Shown piece by piece: positions 18,346 through 26,249 of a stretch of DNA of 64,000 nt. The notes under the pieces are model-generated. The model saw nothing but the letters and a program-made list of their open reading frames with translations. It had not been told where the DNA came from and ran no database searches. Position 1 is the first letter of the stretch, and each line of letters starts with the position of its first letter. The position numbers and the translations under genes are program-made. Origin of the DNA: Kitasatospora mediocidica KCTC 9733 (lineage in GTDB: Bacteria; Actinomycetota; Actinomycetes; Streptomycetales; Streptomycetaceae). Location of the stretch: NCBI RefSeq assembly GCF_000744225.1, contig NZ_JQLN01000003.1, positions 1 through 64,000 on the forward strand, given 5' to 3'.

Positions 18346-18372
18346 GACCGCCCACCATGTGCCGGTCGGTCT
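18346..18372. mobile_element. Remnant of MITE-like element end
   Basis: CCCACCATGTGCCGGTCGGT and two further bases (18351-18372) match the right end of the 21.4-kb element (21549-21570) at 21 of 22 positions. It is preceded by GACCG, which matches the outer bases of the opposite end. This reads as an internally deleted copy just after the M50 protease stop codon, or a shared intergenic motif. Confidence 0.5.
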
Positions 18373-18494
18373 GAAGCGACCGGCCAGGGCGCGTGTGCTC
18401 GCGCTCTCCCGGGTGCCGTACCGTTGACGCCGGGTGCGCCGCCAGTCGCGCACCCGGCTGGACCACCACCTCAACCCCGGGGAACCCTGCGCAC

Positions 18495-19655
18495 ATGACC
18501 GCGATCTCGCTCGGTATTCCGTCCCTGCCGCTCAAGCCGCTTGCCACTCGTCGGGTCTCCCGGCAGATCATGGTCGGGAACGTTCCGGTCGGTGGTGACG
18601 CGCCGGTGTCGGTGCAGTCGATGACCACGACGGTGACGGCCGACATCAACGCGACGCTGCAGCAGATCGCGCAGCTGACGGCGTCGGGCTGCCAGATCGT
18701 GCGGGTGGCGGTGCCGACCCAGGACGACGCGGACGCGCTGCCGGTGATCGCGCGGAAGTCGGGTATCCCGGTGATCGCCGACATCCACTTCCAGCCGAAG
18801 TACGTGTTCGCCGCGATCGACGCCGGTTGTGCGGCGGTTCGGGTGAACCCGGGCAACATCAAGCAGTTCGACGACAAGGTCGGCGAGATCGCGAAGGCCG
18901 CGAAGGGCGCGGGCGTCCCGATCCGGATCGGTGTGAACGCGGGGTCGTTGGACCGGCGGCTGCTGGAGAAGTACGGGCGGGCCACTCCCGAGGCGCTGGT
19001 GGAGTCCGCGCTGTGGGAGTGCTCGTTGTTCGAGGAGCACGACTTCCGGGACATCAAGATCTCGGTGAAGCACAACGACCCGGTCGTGATGATCAACGCC
19101 TACCGGCAGCTGGCGGCGGCCTGTGACTACCCGCTGCACCTGGGCGTGACCGAGGCGGGTCCGGCGTTCCAGGGCACGATCAAGTCGGCGGTGGCGTTCG
19201 GTGCGCTGCTGGCCGAGGGCATCGGGGACACGATCCGGGTGTCGCTGTCGGCCCCTCCGGTGGAGGAGATCAAGGTCGGTATCCAGATCCTGGAGTCGTT
19301 GAACCTGCGTCAGCGGGGCCTGGAGATCGTGTCGTGCCCGTCCTGCGGCCGCGCGCAGGTGGATGTGTACAAGCTGGCGGAGGAGGTCACCGCGGGCCTG
19401 GAGGGCATGGAGGTGCCGCTGCGGGTGGCGGTGATGGGCTGCGTGGTGAACGGTCCGGGTGAGGCGCGGGAGGCCGACCTGGGCGTGGCGTCGGGCAACG
19501 GCAAGGGTCAGATCTTCGTGAAGGGCGAGGTGATCAAGACGGTTCCGGAGTCGAAGATCGTCGAGACCCTGATCGAGGAGGCGCTCAAGCTCGCCGAGCA
19601 GATGCAGGCCGACGGCGTGGAGTCCGGCGCCCCGACCGTGATCGCCGCCGACTGA
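18495..19655 (+). CDS. ispG: 4-hydroxy-3-methylbut-2-en-1-yl diphosphate synthase
   Basis: 386 residues from ATG 18495. A [4Fe-4S] enzyme of the MEP pathway that converts MEcPP to HMBPP using flavodoxin or ferredoxin electrons. Start [20 protein letters not shown]; barrel segment [29 protein letters not shown]; cluster cysteines 281 and 284 in CPSCGR and 316 in [15 protein letters not shown]. Codon use is notably more G-ending (CGG, GGT, CTG) than that of the neighbours. Same pathway as dxr 1.5 kb upstream. It ends in a strong hairpin. Confidence 0.96.
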   Translation: MTAISLGIPSLPLKPLATRRVSRQIMVGNVPVGGDAPVSVQSMTTTVTADINATLQQIAQLTASGCQIVRVAVPTQDDADALPVIARKSGIPVIADIHFQPKYVFAAIDAGCAAVRVNPGNIKQFDDKVGEIAKAAKGAGVPIRIGVNAGSLDRRLLEKYGRATPEALVESALWECSLFEEHDFRDIKISVKHNDPVVMINAYRQLAAACDYPLHLGVTEAGPAFQGTIKSAVAFGALLAEGIGDTIRVSLSAPPVEEIKVGIQILESLNLRQRGLEIVSCPSCGRAQVDVYKLAEEVTAGLEGMEVPLRVAVMGCVVNGPGEAREADLGVASGNGKGQIFVKGEVIKTVPESKIVETLIEEALKLAEQMQADGVESGAPTVIAAD

Positions 19656-19675
19656 CGCGGCTCGCGCAGTCGGAC

Positions 19676-19715
19676 CGGCAGGGGGGTCGTCCGCAGGCGG
19701 AGGACCCCCCTGCCG
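19676..19715 (+). terminator. Strong hairpin terminator after ispG
   Basis: CGGCAGGGGGGTC at 19676-19688 pairs with GACCCCCCTGCCG at 19703-19715, and pairing continues inward (TCCGC/GCGGA) with one mismatch. TTT follows. It starts 20 bp after the stop codon. Confidence 0.8.
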
Positions 19716-19769
19716 TTTGCCGCTCGTGGCAGCGGAGTAGGGTGCCGCGAAGCCGTTGAATGAGGTGCT

Positions 19770-20690
19770 GTGCTCGATCGAGGTGTGATGCTCCCCAGCT
19801 CGCTGCAGGCCGCGCGGGCGAAAGGGGGCCCCGCCGGCCGGAGGCTGGGGGAGGCCACCCGAGTCCTGGACGGCCCGGATCTCGCGGACACCCTGGAGGT
19901 GCTGCGCCGGGACCCGGTCGTCAACGCGTTCGTCGCCACCCGGGTCGAGGCGGTCGGGCTCGACCCCTGGCGGCTCGGCGGTGAGATGTGGGGCTGGTGC
20001 GACGAGGACGGCCGGCTGGAGTCGCTCTGCTACGCGGGCGCCAACCTGGTCCCGATCAACGCCGGCCCCGAGGCGGTCCGGGCCTTCGCCGAACGGGCCC
20101 GCAGGCAGGGGCGGCGCTGCTCCTCGATCGTCGGTCCGGCCGAGTCGACGGCCGCCCTCTGGTCGCTGCTGGAGCGCAGCTGGGGACCGGCCCGCGAGGT
20201 CCGCGCCCACCAGCCGCTGCTGGCCACCAGCGAACCGTCCGCCGAGGTGGCACCCGACCCGCTGGTCCGCCGGGTCCGCAAGGACGAGATCGACTTGCTG
20301 ATGCCGGCCTGCGTGGCGATGTTCACCGAGGAGGTCGGGGTCTCCCCGCTGGCCGGTGACGGCGGGCTGCTCTACCAGGCCAGGGTCGCCGAACTCGTGG
20401 GCGGCGGACGCTCGTTCGCCCATATCTCGGAGCAGGGCGAGGTGATCTTCAAGGCCGAGATAGGCGCGGTCACCCAGGGCGCCTGCCAGATCCAGGGGGT
20501 CTGGGTCGCCCCCGCCCACCGCGGCCGCCGGCTCTCCGAGACCGGCATGGCGGCGGTGCTGGAGATCGCGCTGCGCGAGGTCGCCCCGGTGGTCAGCCTG
20601 TATGTCAACGACTACAACCTGCCGGCCAGGGCCGCCTACCACCGGGTGGGTTTCCGGGAGATCGGCGCGTTCATGTCGGTACTCTTCTGA
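19770..20690 (+). CDS. GNAT family N-acetyltransferase with DUF4081 N-terminus
   Basis: Up to 306 residues from GTG 19770; ATG 19788 is the alternative. The C-terminal half is a GNAT domain: GVWVAPAHRGRRLSETGMAA (acetyl-CoA loop), then VSLYVNDYNLPARAAYHRVG. The N-terminal half (TRVLDGPDLADTLEVLRRDP, then VNAFVATRVEA) is the DUF4081 partner domain I recall from actinobacterial proteins next to ispG. Residues about 18-30 are encoded by a dispersed repeat (19824-19853), which appears to have been inserted between the start codon and the conserved TRVL region. Substrate unknown. Confidence 0.82.
   Translation: MLDRGVMLPSSLQAARAKGGPAGRRLGEATRVLDGPDLADTLEVLRRDPVVNAFVATRVEAVGLDPWRLGGEMWGWCDEDGRLESLCYAGANLVPINAGPEAVRAFAERARRQGRRCSSIVGPAESTAALWSLLERSWGPAREVRAHQPLLATSEPSAEVAPDPLVRRVRKDEIDLLMPACVAMFTEEVGVSPLAGDGGLLYQARVAELVGGGRSFAHISEQGEVIFKAEIGAVTQGACQIQGVWVAPAHRGRRLSETGMAAVLEIALREVAPVVSLYVNDYNLPARAAYHRVGFREIGAFMSVLF
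19824..19853. repeat. Dispersed 30-bp GC-rich repeat, copy 1 (inside a gene)
   Basis: GGGGGCCCCGCCGGCCGGAG followed by GCTGGGGGAG. The same consensus occurs at 21391-21420 and 21495-21525. It is translated as part of the N-terminus of the GNAT protein. This type of imperfect palindromic repeat is, from memory, common between streptomycete genes. Confidence 0.7.
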
Positions 20691-20796
20691 GGTTCGGGAG
20701 CACCGGCGCCGACCCTGCGTCAGCTCCGGGCCGGCCCGGTGAACTCGGCGCACTCGACGCGCTCGACGCACGCGACGAAGGAGTAACGTCCCCGGC

Positions 20797-21345
20797 ATGG
20801 AGCAGTTGTCCGAGGTGACCATCGAGCCGATCGACCTGGCCGCATGGGCGCCGTACGCGCTGGAGGTGCAGTCGGCCGCCTTCGGGCTCTCGCCGGAGGA
20901 GATTGCGGTCCGGCTGCAGATCGTGGGCCGGCACGCCCAGCAGCCTGGGGTGCTGGCGCTGGGGGCGCTCTGCGGCGGCCGGCTGGTCGGCTTCGGCTAC
21001 GGCATGCCCAACCTGCGCGAGCACTGGTGGAGCACCGTCATCCAGCCCTACCTGGAGGCGCGCGGCTACGGCGACTGGCTGGACGGCGTCTTCGCCGTCA
21101 CCGAGCTGCACGTGCTGCCGCAGTACCAGGGCTGTGGTCTGGGCAGCGCGCTGATCCGGAGCCTGTGCGAGAACTCGGGCAAGCACCGCAGCATCCTGTC
21201 GGCGATCGACGCCGAGACCCCGGCCCGCCGGCTCTACCGCTCGCTCGGCTACCGGGACCTGGCCCGCGCGGTGCACTTCCCGAACACCGACCGCCCGTAC
21301 GCGGTGATGGGCGCCCGGCTCCCGCTGCTGGACCGCTGGAGCTAG
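20797..21345 (+). CDS. GNAT family N-acetyltransferase
   Basis: 182 residues from ATG 20797; AAGGAG lies rather far upstream (14 bases). GNAT features: an N-terminal strand-helix (TIEPIDLAAWAPYALEVQSA), the central strand VFAVTELHVLPQYQGCGLGS carrying the Q/R-x-x-G-x-G/A acetyl-CoA loop, and a C-terminal ETPARRLYRSLGYRDLAR motif. Substrate unknown. It follows the first GNAT gene by 106 bp on the same strand, but the two are not close paralogues in the readable motifs. A MITE-like element begins 11 bp after its stop codon. Confidence 0.85.
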   Translation: MEQLSEVTIEPIDLAAWAPYALEVQSAAFGLSPEEIAVRLQIVGRHAQQPGVLALGALCGGRLVGFGYGMPNLREHWWSTVIQPYLEARGYGDWLDGVFAVTELHVLPQYQGCGLGSALIRSLCENSGKHRSILSAIDAETPARRLYRSLGYRDLARAVHFPNTDRPYAVMGARLPLLDRWS

Positions 21346-21390
21346 TGCCGCGTCCTTAGACCGACCGGCAAATGGTGGGTGGAGGAAGAA

Positions 21391-21420
21391 GGGGGTCTCC
21401 CCGGCCGAAGGCTGGGGGAG
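21391..21420. repeat. Dispersed GC-rich repeat, copy 2
   Basis: GGGGGTCTCCCCGGCCGAAG then GCTGGGGGAG, inside the MITE-like element. Same orientation as copies 1 and 3. Confidence 0.7.
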
Positions 21421-21494
21421 GGTCGAGGGCCGAGTCTGGGCGGTGCCGACGAGGGAGCAGCAGCGGAGCTGCGGTGACTGAGGAGAAGCCGTCA

Positions 21495-21525
21495 GGGGGC
21501 ACCTCCCGGCCGAAGGCTGGGGGAG
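21495..21525. repeat. Dispersed GC-rich repeat, copy 3
   Basis: GGGGGCACCTCCCGGCCGAA then GGCTGGGGGAG. Its start lies 104 bp after the start of copy 2, within the same element. Confidence 0.7.
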
Positions 21526-21569
21526 AGAGCCATCGGGCCGCGACGCCGCCCACCATTTGCCGGTCGGTC

Positions 21570-22493
21570 TTAGAGCCAGCCGGCGAACTCCAGGGCGAGT
21601 TCGGCCTCCTGGGTGTCGCCGGCCTCCAGGTGGGCCAGGCCGGCCGCGACGGTGCGCAGGAGTGTCCAGCCGCGCAGCCGGTCGTGGTCCACGTCGACGG
21701 CGTCGGCCAGCAGGTGCAGGCGGCGGCGGGCTGCGCCGCGCGGCCCGGGCGATCCGGCCAGCGTGTCCTTGCGGTCCTGGGCCAGCCAGGCCAGGTCGTA
21801 GGCGCGTTCGCCGACCAGCGGCCGGGGGTCGATGGCCAGCCAGGGGGCCCGGTCGGCGGCCATCACGTTGCCGTGGTGGAAGTCGCCGTGCAGGAGGTAC
21901 TGCTCCGGCTCGGAGGCCAGCAGACCGGCCGCCGTCTCCAGTGCCTCGTCGACCAGCGCCTGCGCCTCCACCCGCTCCGCCAGCGGCCGACGGCGCCTCA
22001 GTTCGGCGCCGAGGCCGCCCACCCGCTCGGCCACCGAGTCGAACGGGTGGCCCTCGCCGGGCGCGGTCCAGAGCCGTTGCAGCAGGCCGGCCGCCTCCAG
22101 CATCGCCTTCGCCTCGGCCAGCGAGCGCAGCGGGATGTCACCGTGCAGCCGCTCCAGCAGCAGCATGCCGTCGTCGGGTTCGGCGGCCAGCAGCAGGACC
22201 GCGCCGCGGCCGGCCCAGTGGGTGAGCGCGGCGTGCTCCTGGGCGGTCTCGGGGGTGATCAGGCCGGCCTTGAGCACGGCCGGCGCGCCGTCGTCGCGGC
22301 GGACGTAGCCGATCAGACTGAGCCGGCCGCCCGGCTCGAAGACCCGCTCCAGGGTGAGCTCCCAGCGGGTGAGTTGCTCGGAGAACCGGGCGGGCAGCCG
22401 GGCCAGCCAGGCCGCGGCGTGCTCGTCCCCCCGGCTCAGCACGCTCTCCCGCAGCCGGTCCGGGATGCTGAACTGCCCTGGTGCTGCCGACAT
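21570..22493 (-). CDS. Aminoglycoside/hydroxyurea antibiotic kinase family protein
   Basis: 307 residues. The kinase-like fold is clear from AVLKAGLITPETAQEHAALT (the invariant Lys and Glu region), LLLERLHGDIPL, the catalytic loop LLHGDFHHGNVM (Asp and Asn), and WLAIDPRPLVGERAYDLAWL (metal-binding Asp). These are the marks of the aminoglycoside 6-phosphotransferase/hydroxyurea kinase family. Natural substrate unknown; such genes are widespread in streptomycetes and need not confer resistance. The TAA stop codon (21572-21570) coincides with the TTA duplication of the MITE-like element, so the insertion left the protein end intact. Confidence 0.85.
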   Translation of the reverse strand: MSAAPGQFSIPDRLRESVLSRGDEHAAAWLARLPARFSEQLTRWELTLERVFEPGGRLSLIGYVRRDDGAPAVLKAGLITPETAQEHAALTHWAGRGAVLLLAAEPDDGMLLLERLHGDIPLRSLAEAKAMLEAAGLLQRLWTAPGEGHPFDSVAERVGGLGAELRRRRPLAERVEAQALVDEALETAAGLLASEPEQYLLHGDFHHGNVMAADRAPWLAIDPRPLVGERAYDLAWLAQDRKDTLAGSPGPRGAARRRLHLLADAVDVDHDRLRGWTLLRTVAAGLAHLEAGDTQEAELALEFAGWL

Positions 22494-22612
22494 GCTGGCC
22501 TTCCGGTCGCTGCTTGGCCCCGCGCGCTACCCGTCCATTGTCGGCCATCACCGGGCGCGGCCGGGCAGGACGCGCTGGTCAGAGAGTGGGTGGCGGCGCC
22601 GCGCGCCGGCGC

Positions 22613-23731
22613 TCAGGAGGTGGGCTTGGCCGAGCCGCTGACGGTGGCGCTCGCGCCGTCGGTCGTCGGTGCGGGCATCCCCGGCAGCGCGCTGGAGGGG
22701 GCGCCCCAGTGGTTGGCCTGGAGCACGCACTCGCGCAGCGCGGTGGCCGCGGCGCCGCGCAGTTCTCCGGTGGTGCCGGCCACCAGGTCGCCGTAAACGG
22801 CGGTCAGCCGGGTCTCCAGGTATCCGGCGAGCTTCACGGCGGCGGCGGCATCCGGGACGGCGAACGGCAGTTGGTAGCCGGGGGCCGCGGCGGCGGGCGT
22901 CGCGCCGCCGGCGCCGAGGATCCGGTGCCAGGCGTCGCGGCGGGCCTGGTGGGCGGCGTAGACGGCGCGGGCGTCGTCCCGCTTGGGGCCCGCCGGGGTG
23001 CGGGCGCCGATGACGCCGTAGCCGTAGACCGCGGCGTGCTCGGCGGCCAGCGCGGCCTGCAGCGCGGTGACGGCCGAGGTGGGCAGCGGGGCCGACGAGG
23101 CGCTCGGTGCGGTGGTCGGTGCGGTGGCCGCTCGGCTGCTCGGTGCGGGGCTGCTCGCCGACGCGGAGGCCGACCGGGAGGCGGCGGTGGCTGGGGCCGC
23201 GGCCGGGGCGGGGACGGCCAGCGGGGTCGGGTCGCCGAGCAGCAGGGCGTGCAGCGCGCCGGCGGCCGCGACCGAGGCCAGCAACCGGGCCAGCGCGGGG
23301 GAGGCCGCGTCCAGATCGGCCAGCCTGGCCTGCGCGGTGGTCCGTTCGGCGGTGGCGAGGGCGGCCGCGGTCGGCACGGCCGGCGGGACGGGGACCGCGC
23401 CGGTGACGCCGGGGGAGGGCTGCGCGGAGTGCGAGGAGGCCGCGGCGGTCGGCAGCCCGACGGCCAGCGCCGCCTGCTGCTGTACGAGCTCCGCGCGCAG
23501 CGGCTTCAGGCGTCCGTCGGTGGCGCCGGCACCCGCCAGCAGTGCGTCGTACTGGCCGAGCAGGGCCTCGCCGGCGGCGGCCGCGCGGGCCCGGATCGGC
23601 AGATCCGGGTCGGCCTTGTGCGCGCCGTGTCCCGAGCCGTCGGAGCCGCCCGAACTGGAGCAGGCGGCCAGCAGCCCGGCCACGGCCATGGTCCCGACGG
23701 TCAGGAGGGCCCGCCGGCTGGGGGACTGCAT
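22613..23731 (-). CDS. Tat-type lipoprotein with ferritin-like DUF4439 domain
   Basis: 372 residues from ATG 23731 with GGGAG eight bases upstream. The N-terminus MQSPSRRALLTVGTMAVAGL is a signal with twin arginines, followed by the lipobox LLAAC with the lipid cysteine at 24, so the mature protein is probably anchored outside the membrane. A Ser/Ala/Pro-rich linker (about 200-250) precedes a helical C-terminal domain: ALQAALAAEHAAVYGYGVIG, then RRDAWHRILGAGG and LETRLTAVYGDLVAG, the four-helix pattern of DUF4439. Function of the family is unknown. It is divergent from rimP. Confidence 0.8.
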   Translation of the reverse strand: MQSPSRRALLTVGTMAVAGLLAACSSSGGSDGSGHGAHKADPDLPIRARAAAAGEALLGQYDALLAGAGATDGRLKPLRAELVQQQAALAVGLPTAAASSHSAQPSPGVTGAVPVPPAVPTAAALATAERTTAQARLADLDAASPALARLLASVAAAGALHALLLGDPTPLAVPAPAAAPATAASRSASASASSPAPSSRAATAPTTAPSASSAPLPTSAVTALQAALAAEHAAVYGYGVIGARTPAGPKRDDARAVYAAHQARRDAWHRILGAGGATPAAAAPGYQLPFAVPDAAAAVKLAGYLETRLTAVYGDLVAGTTGELRGAAATALRECVLQANHWGAPSSALPGMPAPTTDGASATVSGSAKPTS

Positions 23732-23981
23732 CGACGCGCTCCCGCTGGGTCGTGCGGGTGCCACCGGTGCCCCCGCTTCCGTGATGGTGTCGGGACAGAC
23801 GGTGAAAGTATTGTGTCCGCCCCGCTGGGACCGTACCGCCCGGTGATCGGCGGGCCGACGGCGGGGCGGTCGTGCGGCGCTGCGCTCCGTCCGGAATCGG
23901 CGGTTTGGGGGTTGACCCGATAGGCTTTGGGCCGAGTTACGAACTTCTGACAACAGCAGACGCGGCCGAGGAGTCACCCGG

Positions 23982-24584
23982 ATGAGCACCACCCCCACCG
24001 ATCGGTTGCGTGTCCTGTTGGAGCCGCTGGCCGTGCAGGCGGGTCTGGACCTTGAGGACGTCAAGGTGAGCCAGGCCGGCAGCCGCCGCCAGGTACAGAT
24101 CGACGTGGACGCCGACGGCGGTGTGGATCTCGATGCCATCGCCGAGTTCAGCCGCGCCGTCGGTCAGGCGATGGACGAGTCCGATGTGATGGGCGACTCG
24201 GCGTACGTGCTGGAGGTCGGCTCCCCGGGCGTGGACCGCCCGCTCACCGAGCCCCGCCACTGGCGCCGTAACGTCGGCCGCCTGGTCGTCGCCACCCTCG
24301 CCGACGGCAGCGAGATCACCGCCCGCGTGCTGGAGACCGACGAGGACGGCGCGCTGGTCGAGGTGCAGCCCGTCAAGGGGCGCGGCCGGGCCAAGGAACG
24401 CAGGCTGGCCTTTGCGGAGGTCGCCAAGGCGCGGATCCAGGTCGAGTTCAACCGCAAGGACGACGAGAAGCTGCTCGCCGACGACGCGGACCCGACCGAC
24501 GAGGCCGACGACGAGATCGACGACGACGAGTTCGACGAGAACGACGGCGACGCCCACGACGACAGCAACGACGACAAGCTTTAA
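23982..24584 (+). CDS. rimP: Ribosome maturation factor RimP
   Basis: 200 residues from ATG 23982, with GAGGAG ten bases upstream. RimP helps assemble the 30S subunit. Motifs: [60 protein letters not shown]. The usual protein is about 150-160 residues; this one has a roughly 45-residue acidic tail ([20 protein letters not shown] and more). It starts the rimP-nusA-ylxR-infB operon; nusA follows after 22 nt. Confidence 0.93.
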   Translation: MSTTPTDRLRVLLEPLAVQAGLDLEDVKVSQAGSRRQVQIDVDADGGVDLDAIAEFSRAVGQAMDESDVMGDSAYVLEVGSPGVDRPLTEPRHWRRNVGRLVVATLADGSEITARVLETDEDGALVEVQPVKGRGRAKERRLAFAEVAKARIQVEFNRKDDEKLLADDADPTDEADDEIDDDEFDENDGDAHDDSNDDKL

Positions 24585-24606
24585 GAAAGAAAGAGGAGGC
24601 GTAGCC

Positions 24607-25632
24607 GTGGACATCGACATGAGTGCCCTGCGTGGGCTGGTGACCGAGAAGAACATCCCGTTCGACCTGCTGGTCGAGTCGATCGAGTCGGCGCTCCTCA
24701 TCGCGTACCACCGGACCGAGGGCTCACGCCGCCGTGCCCGGGTCGAGCTGGACCGCAAGACCGGTCACGTGACCGTGTGGGCGCTGGAGGACGCGAGCGA
24801 GCTGGACGAGGGCGTCGAGCCCAAGGAGTTCGACGACACCCCGGGCGGCTTCGGCCGGATCGCGGCCAGCACCGCCAAGCAGGTGATCCTGCAGCGGCTG
24901 CGCGACGCCGCCGACGACCAGACCTTCGGCGAGTACGCGGGCAAGGAGGGCGACATCGTCACCGGTGTCGTCCAGCAGGGCAACGACCCGAAGAACGTGC
25001 TGGTGGACATCGGCAAGCTGGAGGCCATCCTGCCCCCGCAGGAGCAGGTCCCCGGTGAGGACTACAAGCACGGCACCCGGATCCGCAGCTACGTGGTGGC
25101 CGTCCGTCGCGGTGTCCGCGGCGCTTCGGTGACCCTCTCGCGGACCCACCCCAACCTGGTGCGCAAGCTGTTCGCGCTGGAGGTCCCGGAGATCGCCGAC
25201 GGCAGCGTCGAGATCGCCGCGATCGCCCGCGAGGCCGGCCACCGCACCAAGATCGCGGTGTTCTCCCGCCGGGCCGGCCTGAACGCCAAGGGCGCCTGCA
25301 TCGGCCCGATGGGCGGCCGGGTGCGCAACGTGATGGCCGAGCTGCACGGCGAGAAGATCGACATCGTCGACTGGTCGGAGGACCCGGCCGAGATGGTGGC
25401 CAGTGCGCTGTCCCCCGCCCGGGTGACGAAGGTCGAGATCGTCGACTTCGCGCAGCGCTCCGCACGAGTGATCGTGCCCGACTACCAGCTGTCGCTGGCG
25501 ATCGGCAAGGAAGGGCAGAACGCCCGCCTGGCCGCCCGCCTGACCGGATGGCGGATCGACATCCGTCCGGACACCGAGACCACCGACGAGGGTGCTGCGG
25601 ACCGTCGGCGCGGGGAATCCACGACTGATTAG
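24607..25632 (+). CDS. nusA: Transcription termination/antitermination factor NusA
   Basis: 341 residues from GTG 24607 with GAGGAGG upstream. N-terminal RNA-polymerase-binding domain ([20 protein letters not shown]), S1 domain (about 125-200, [20 protein letters not shown]), and two KH domains ([40 protein letters not shown]). It binds elongating polymerase and nascent RNA. It lacks the acidic repeats found in E. coli NusA, which is normal for actinobacteria. It lies between rimP and ylxR. Confidence 0.96.
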   Translation: MDIDMSALRGLVTEKNIPFDLLVESIESALLIAYHRTEGSRRRARVELDRKTGHVTVWALEDASELDEGVEPKEFDDTPGGFGRIAASTAKQVILQRLRDAADDQTFGEYAGKEGDIVTGVVQQGNDPKNVLVDIGKLEAILPPQEQVPGEDYKHGTRIRSYVVAVRRGVRGASVTLSRTHPNLVRKLFALEVPEIADGSVEIAAIAREAGHRTKIAVFSRRAGLNAKGACIGPMGGRVRNVMAELHGEKIDIVDWSEDPAEMVASALSPARVTKVEIVDFAQRSARVIVPDYQLSLAIGKEGQNARLAARLTGWRIDIRPDTETTDEGAADRRRGESTTD

Positions 25633-25706
25633 TCGTGTTGTCATCTCGTAGTCGCGGCCCCGTTCCGATCGGCGGGGCCGCGGTCACACCCTGCGGAGGG
25701 GTAGAC

Positions 25707-26006
25707 TTGAAGGTGTCCGGCCGGACGCATGTCCGCGCATGCCCAGAACGCACCTGCGTGGGCTGCCGCAAGCGAGCGGCCAAAGACGAGCTGTTGCGTG
25801 TCACGACGACCGAGGGCACCTGTGTCCCCGATCCTCGGGGCGTGCTGCCTGGGCGAGGCGCACATCTGCACCTCGACCTGGCCTGTTTCGACCTGGCGGT
25901 TCGCCGTCGGGCGTTTTCCAGGGCCTTTCGGCTCCAGGGAGTGCTCGACACGGAGGCTCTGCGTGCATACGTCGAGTCCCGGACCGCCGGCGCCCCGGCC
26001 TCCTGA
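25707..26006 (+). CDS. YlxR family RNA-binding protein
   Basis: 99 residues from TTG 25707, chosen because GGAGG (25695-25699) is seven bases upstream; GTG 25713, giving a protein starting at SGRTHVR, is the alternative. Family motif CPERTCVGCRKRAAKDELLR near the N-terminus, then GRGAHLHLDLACFDLAVRRR. YlxR proteins are small basic proteins encoded between nusA and infB in many bacteria and thought to bind RNA or regulate transcription. Confidence 0.85.
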   Translation: MKVSGRTHVRACPERTCVGCRKRAAKDELLRVTTTEGTCVPDPRGVLPGRGAHLHLDLACFDLAVRRRAFSRAFRLQGVLDTEALRAYVESRTAGAPAS

Positions 26007-26148
26007 GGAGCGATCCTCGGTCGGCCCGGAGGGCACCATCCCCGCCGTGAGCGGGGGAGAACCACCCGTAAATGAACTCGGCGCGCGCACCACGATGTCG
26101 CACGCCACCAGTCAGGTACCTCGCGAGTTGGAAGTAGGTCGAGATTGC

Positions 26149-26192
26149 GATGAGCACTCGATGAGTACGCGATGAGTACGCGATGGGTTCGC
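26149..26192 (+). repeat. Four 11-bp tandem repeats in infB leader
   Basis: GATGAGCACTC, GATGAGTACGC, GATGAGTACGC and GATGGGTTCGC lie in direct succession, ending 57 bp before the infB start. The last unit overlaps a UUCG-tetraloop hairpin ATGGG-TTCG-CCCAT (26183-26196). An 11-bp period matches one helical turn. Confidence 0.75.
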
Positions 26193-26249
26193 CCATGAAG
26201 TAGCGACGGTCCGGCGGACGATCACCCCGGACTTTTAGACAGGAGTGAA

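Larger units (their letters stand above)
21359..21569. mobile_element. MITE-like element with 21-bp inverted ends and TTA target duplication
   Basis: GACCGACCGGCAAATGGTGG plus G (21359-21379) is repeated perfectly inverted at 21549-21569. TTA flanks both ends (21356-21358 and 21570-21572), as a 3-bp target duplication would. The 211-bp interior has no open frame of note and contains two copies of the dispersed 30-bp repeat. Terminal repeats plus a TTA duplication without a transposase fit a miniature element mobilised in trans; an IS5-type parent would fit the TTA site. The right TTA is the complement of the TAA stop codon of the adjacent kinase gene. Confidence 0.65.

Noticed and set aside
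19824..21525. Three similar 30-bp repeats considered as a CRISPR array
   Set aside because: Spacing is irregular, one copy lies in a gene, there are no uniform spacers, and no cas genes are present. They are dispersed palindromic repeats.
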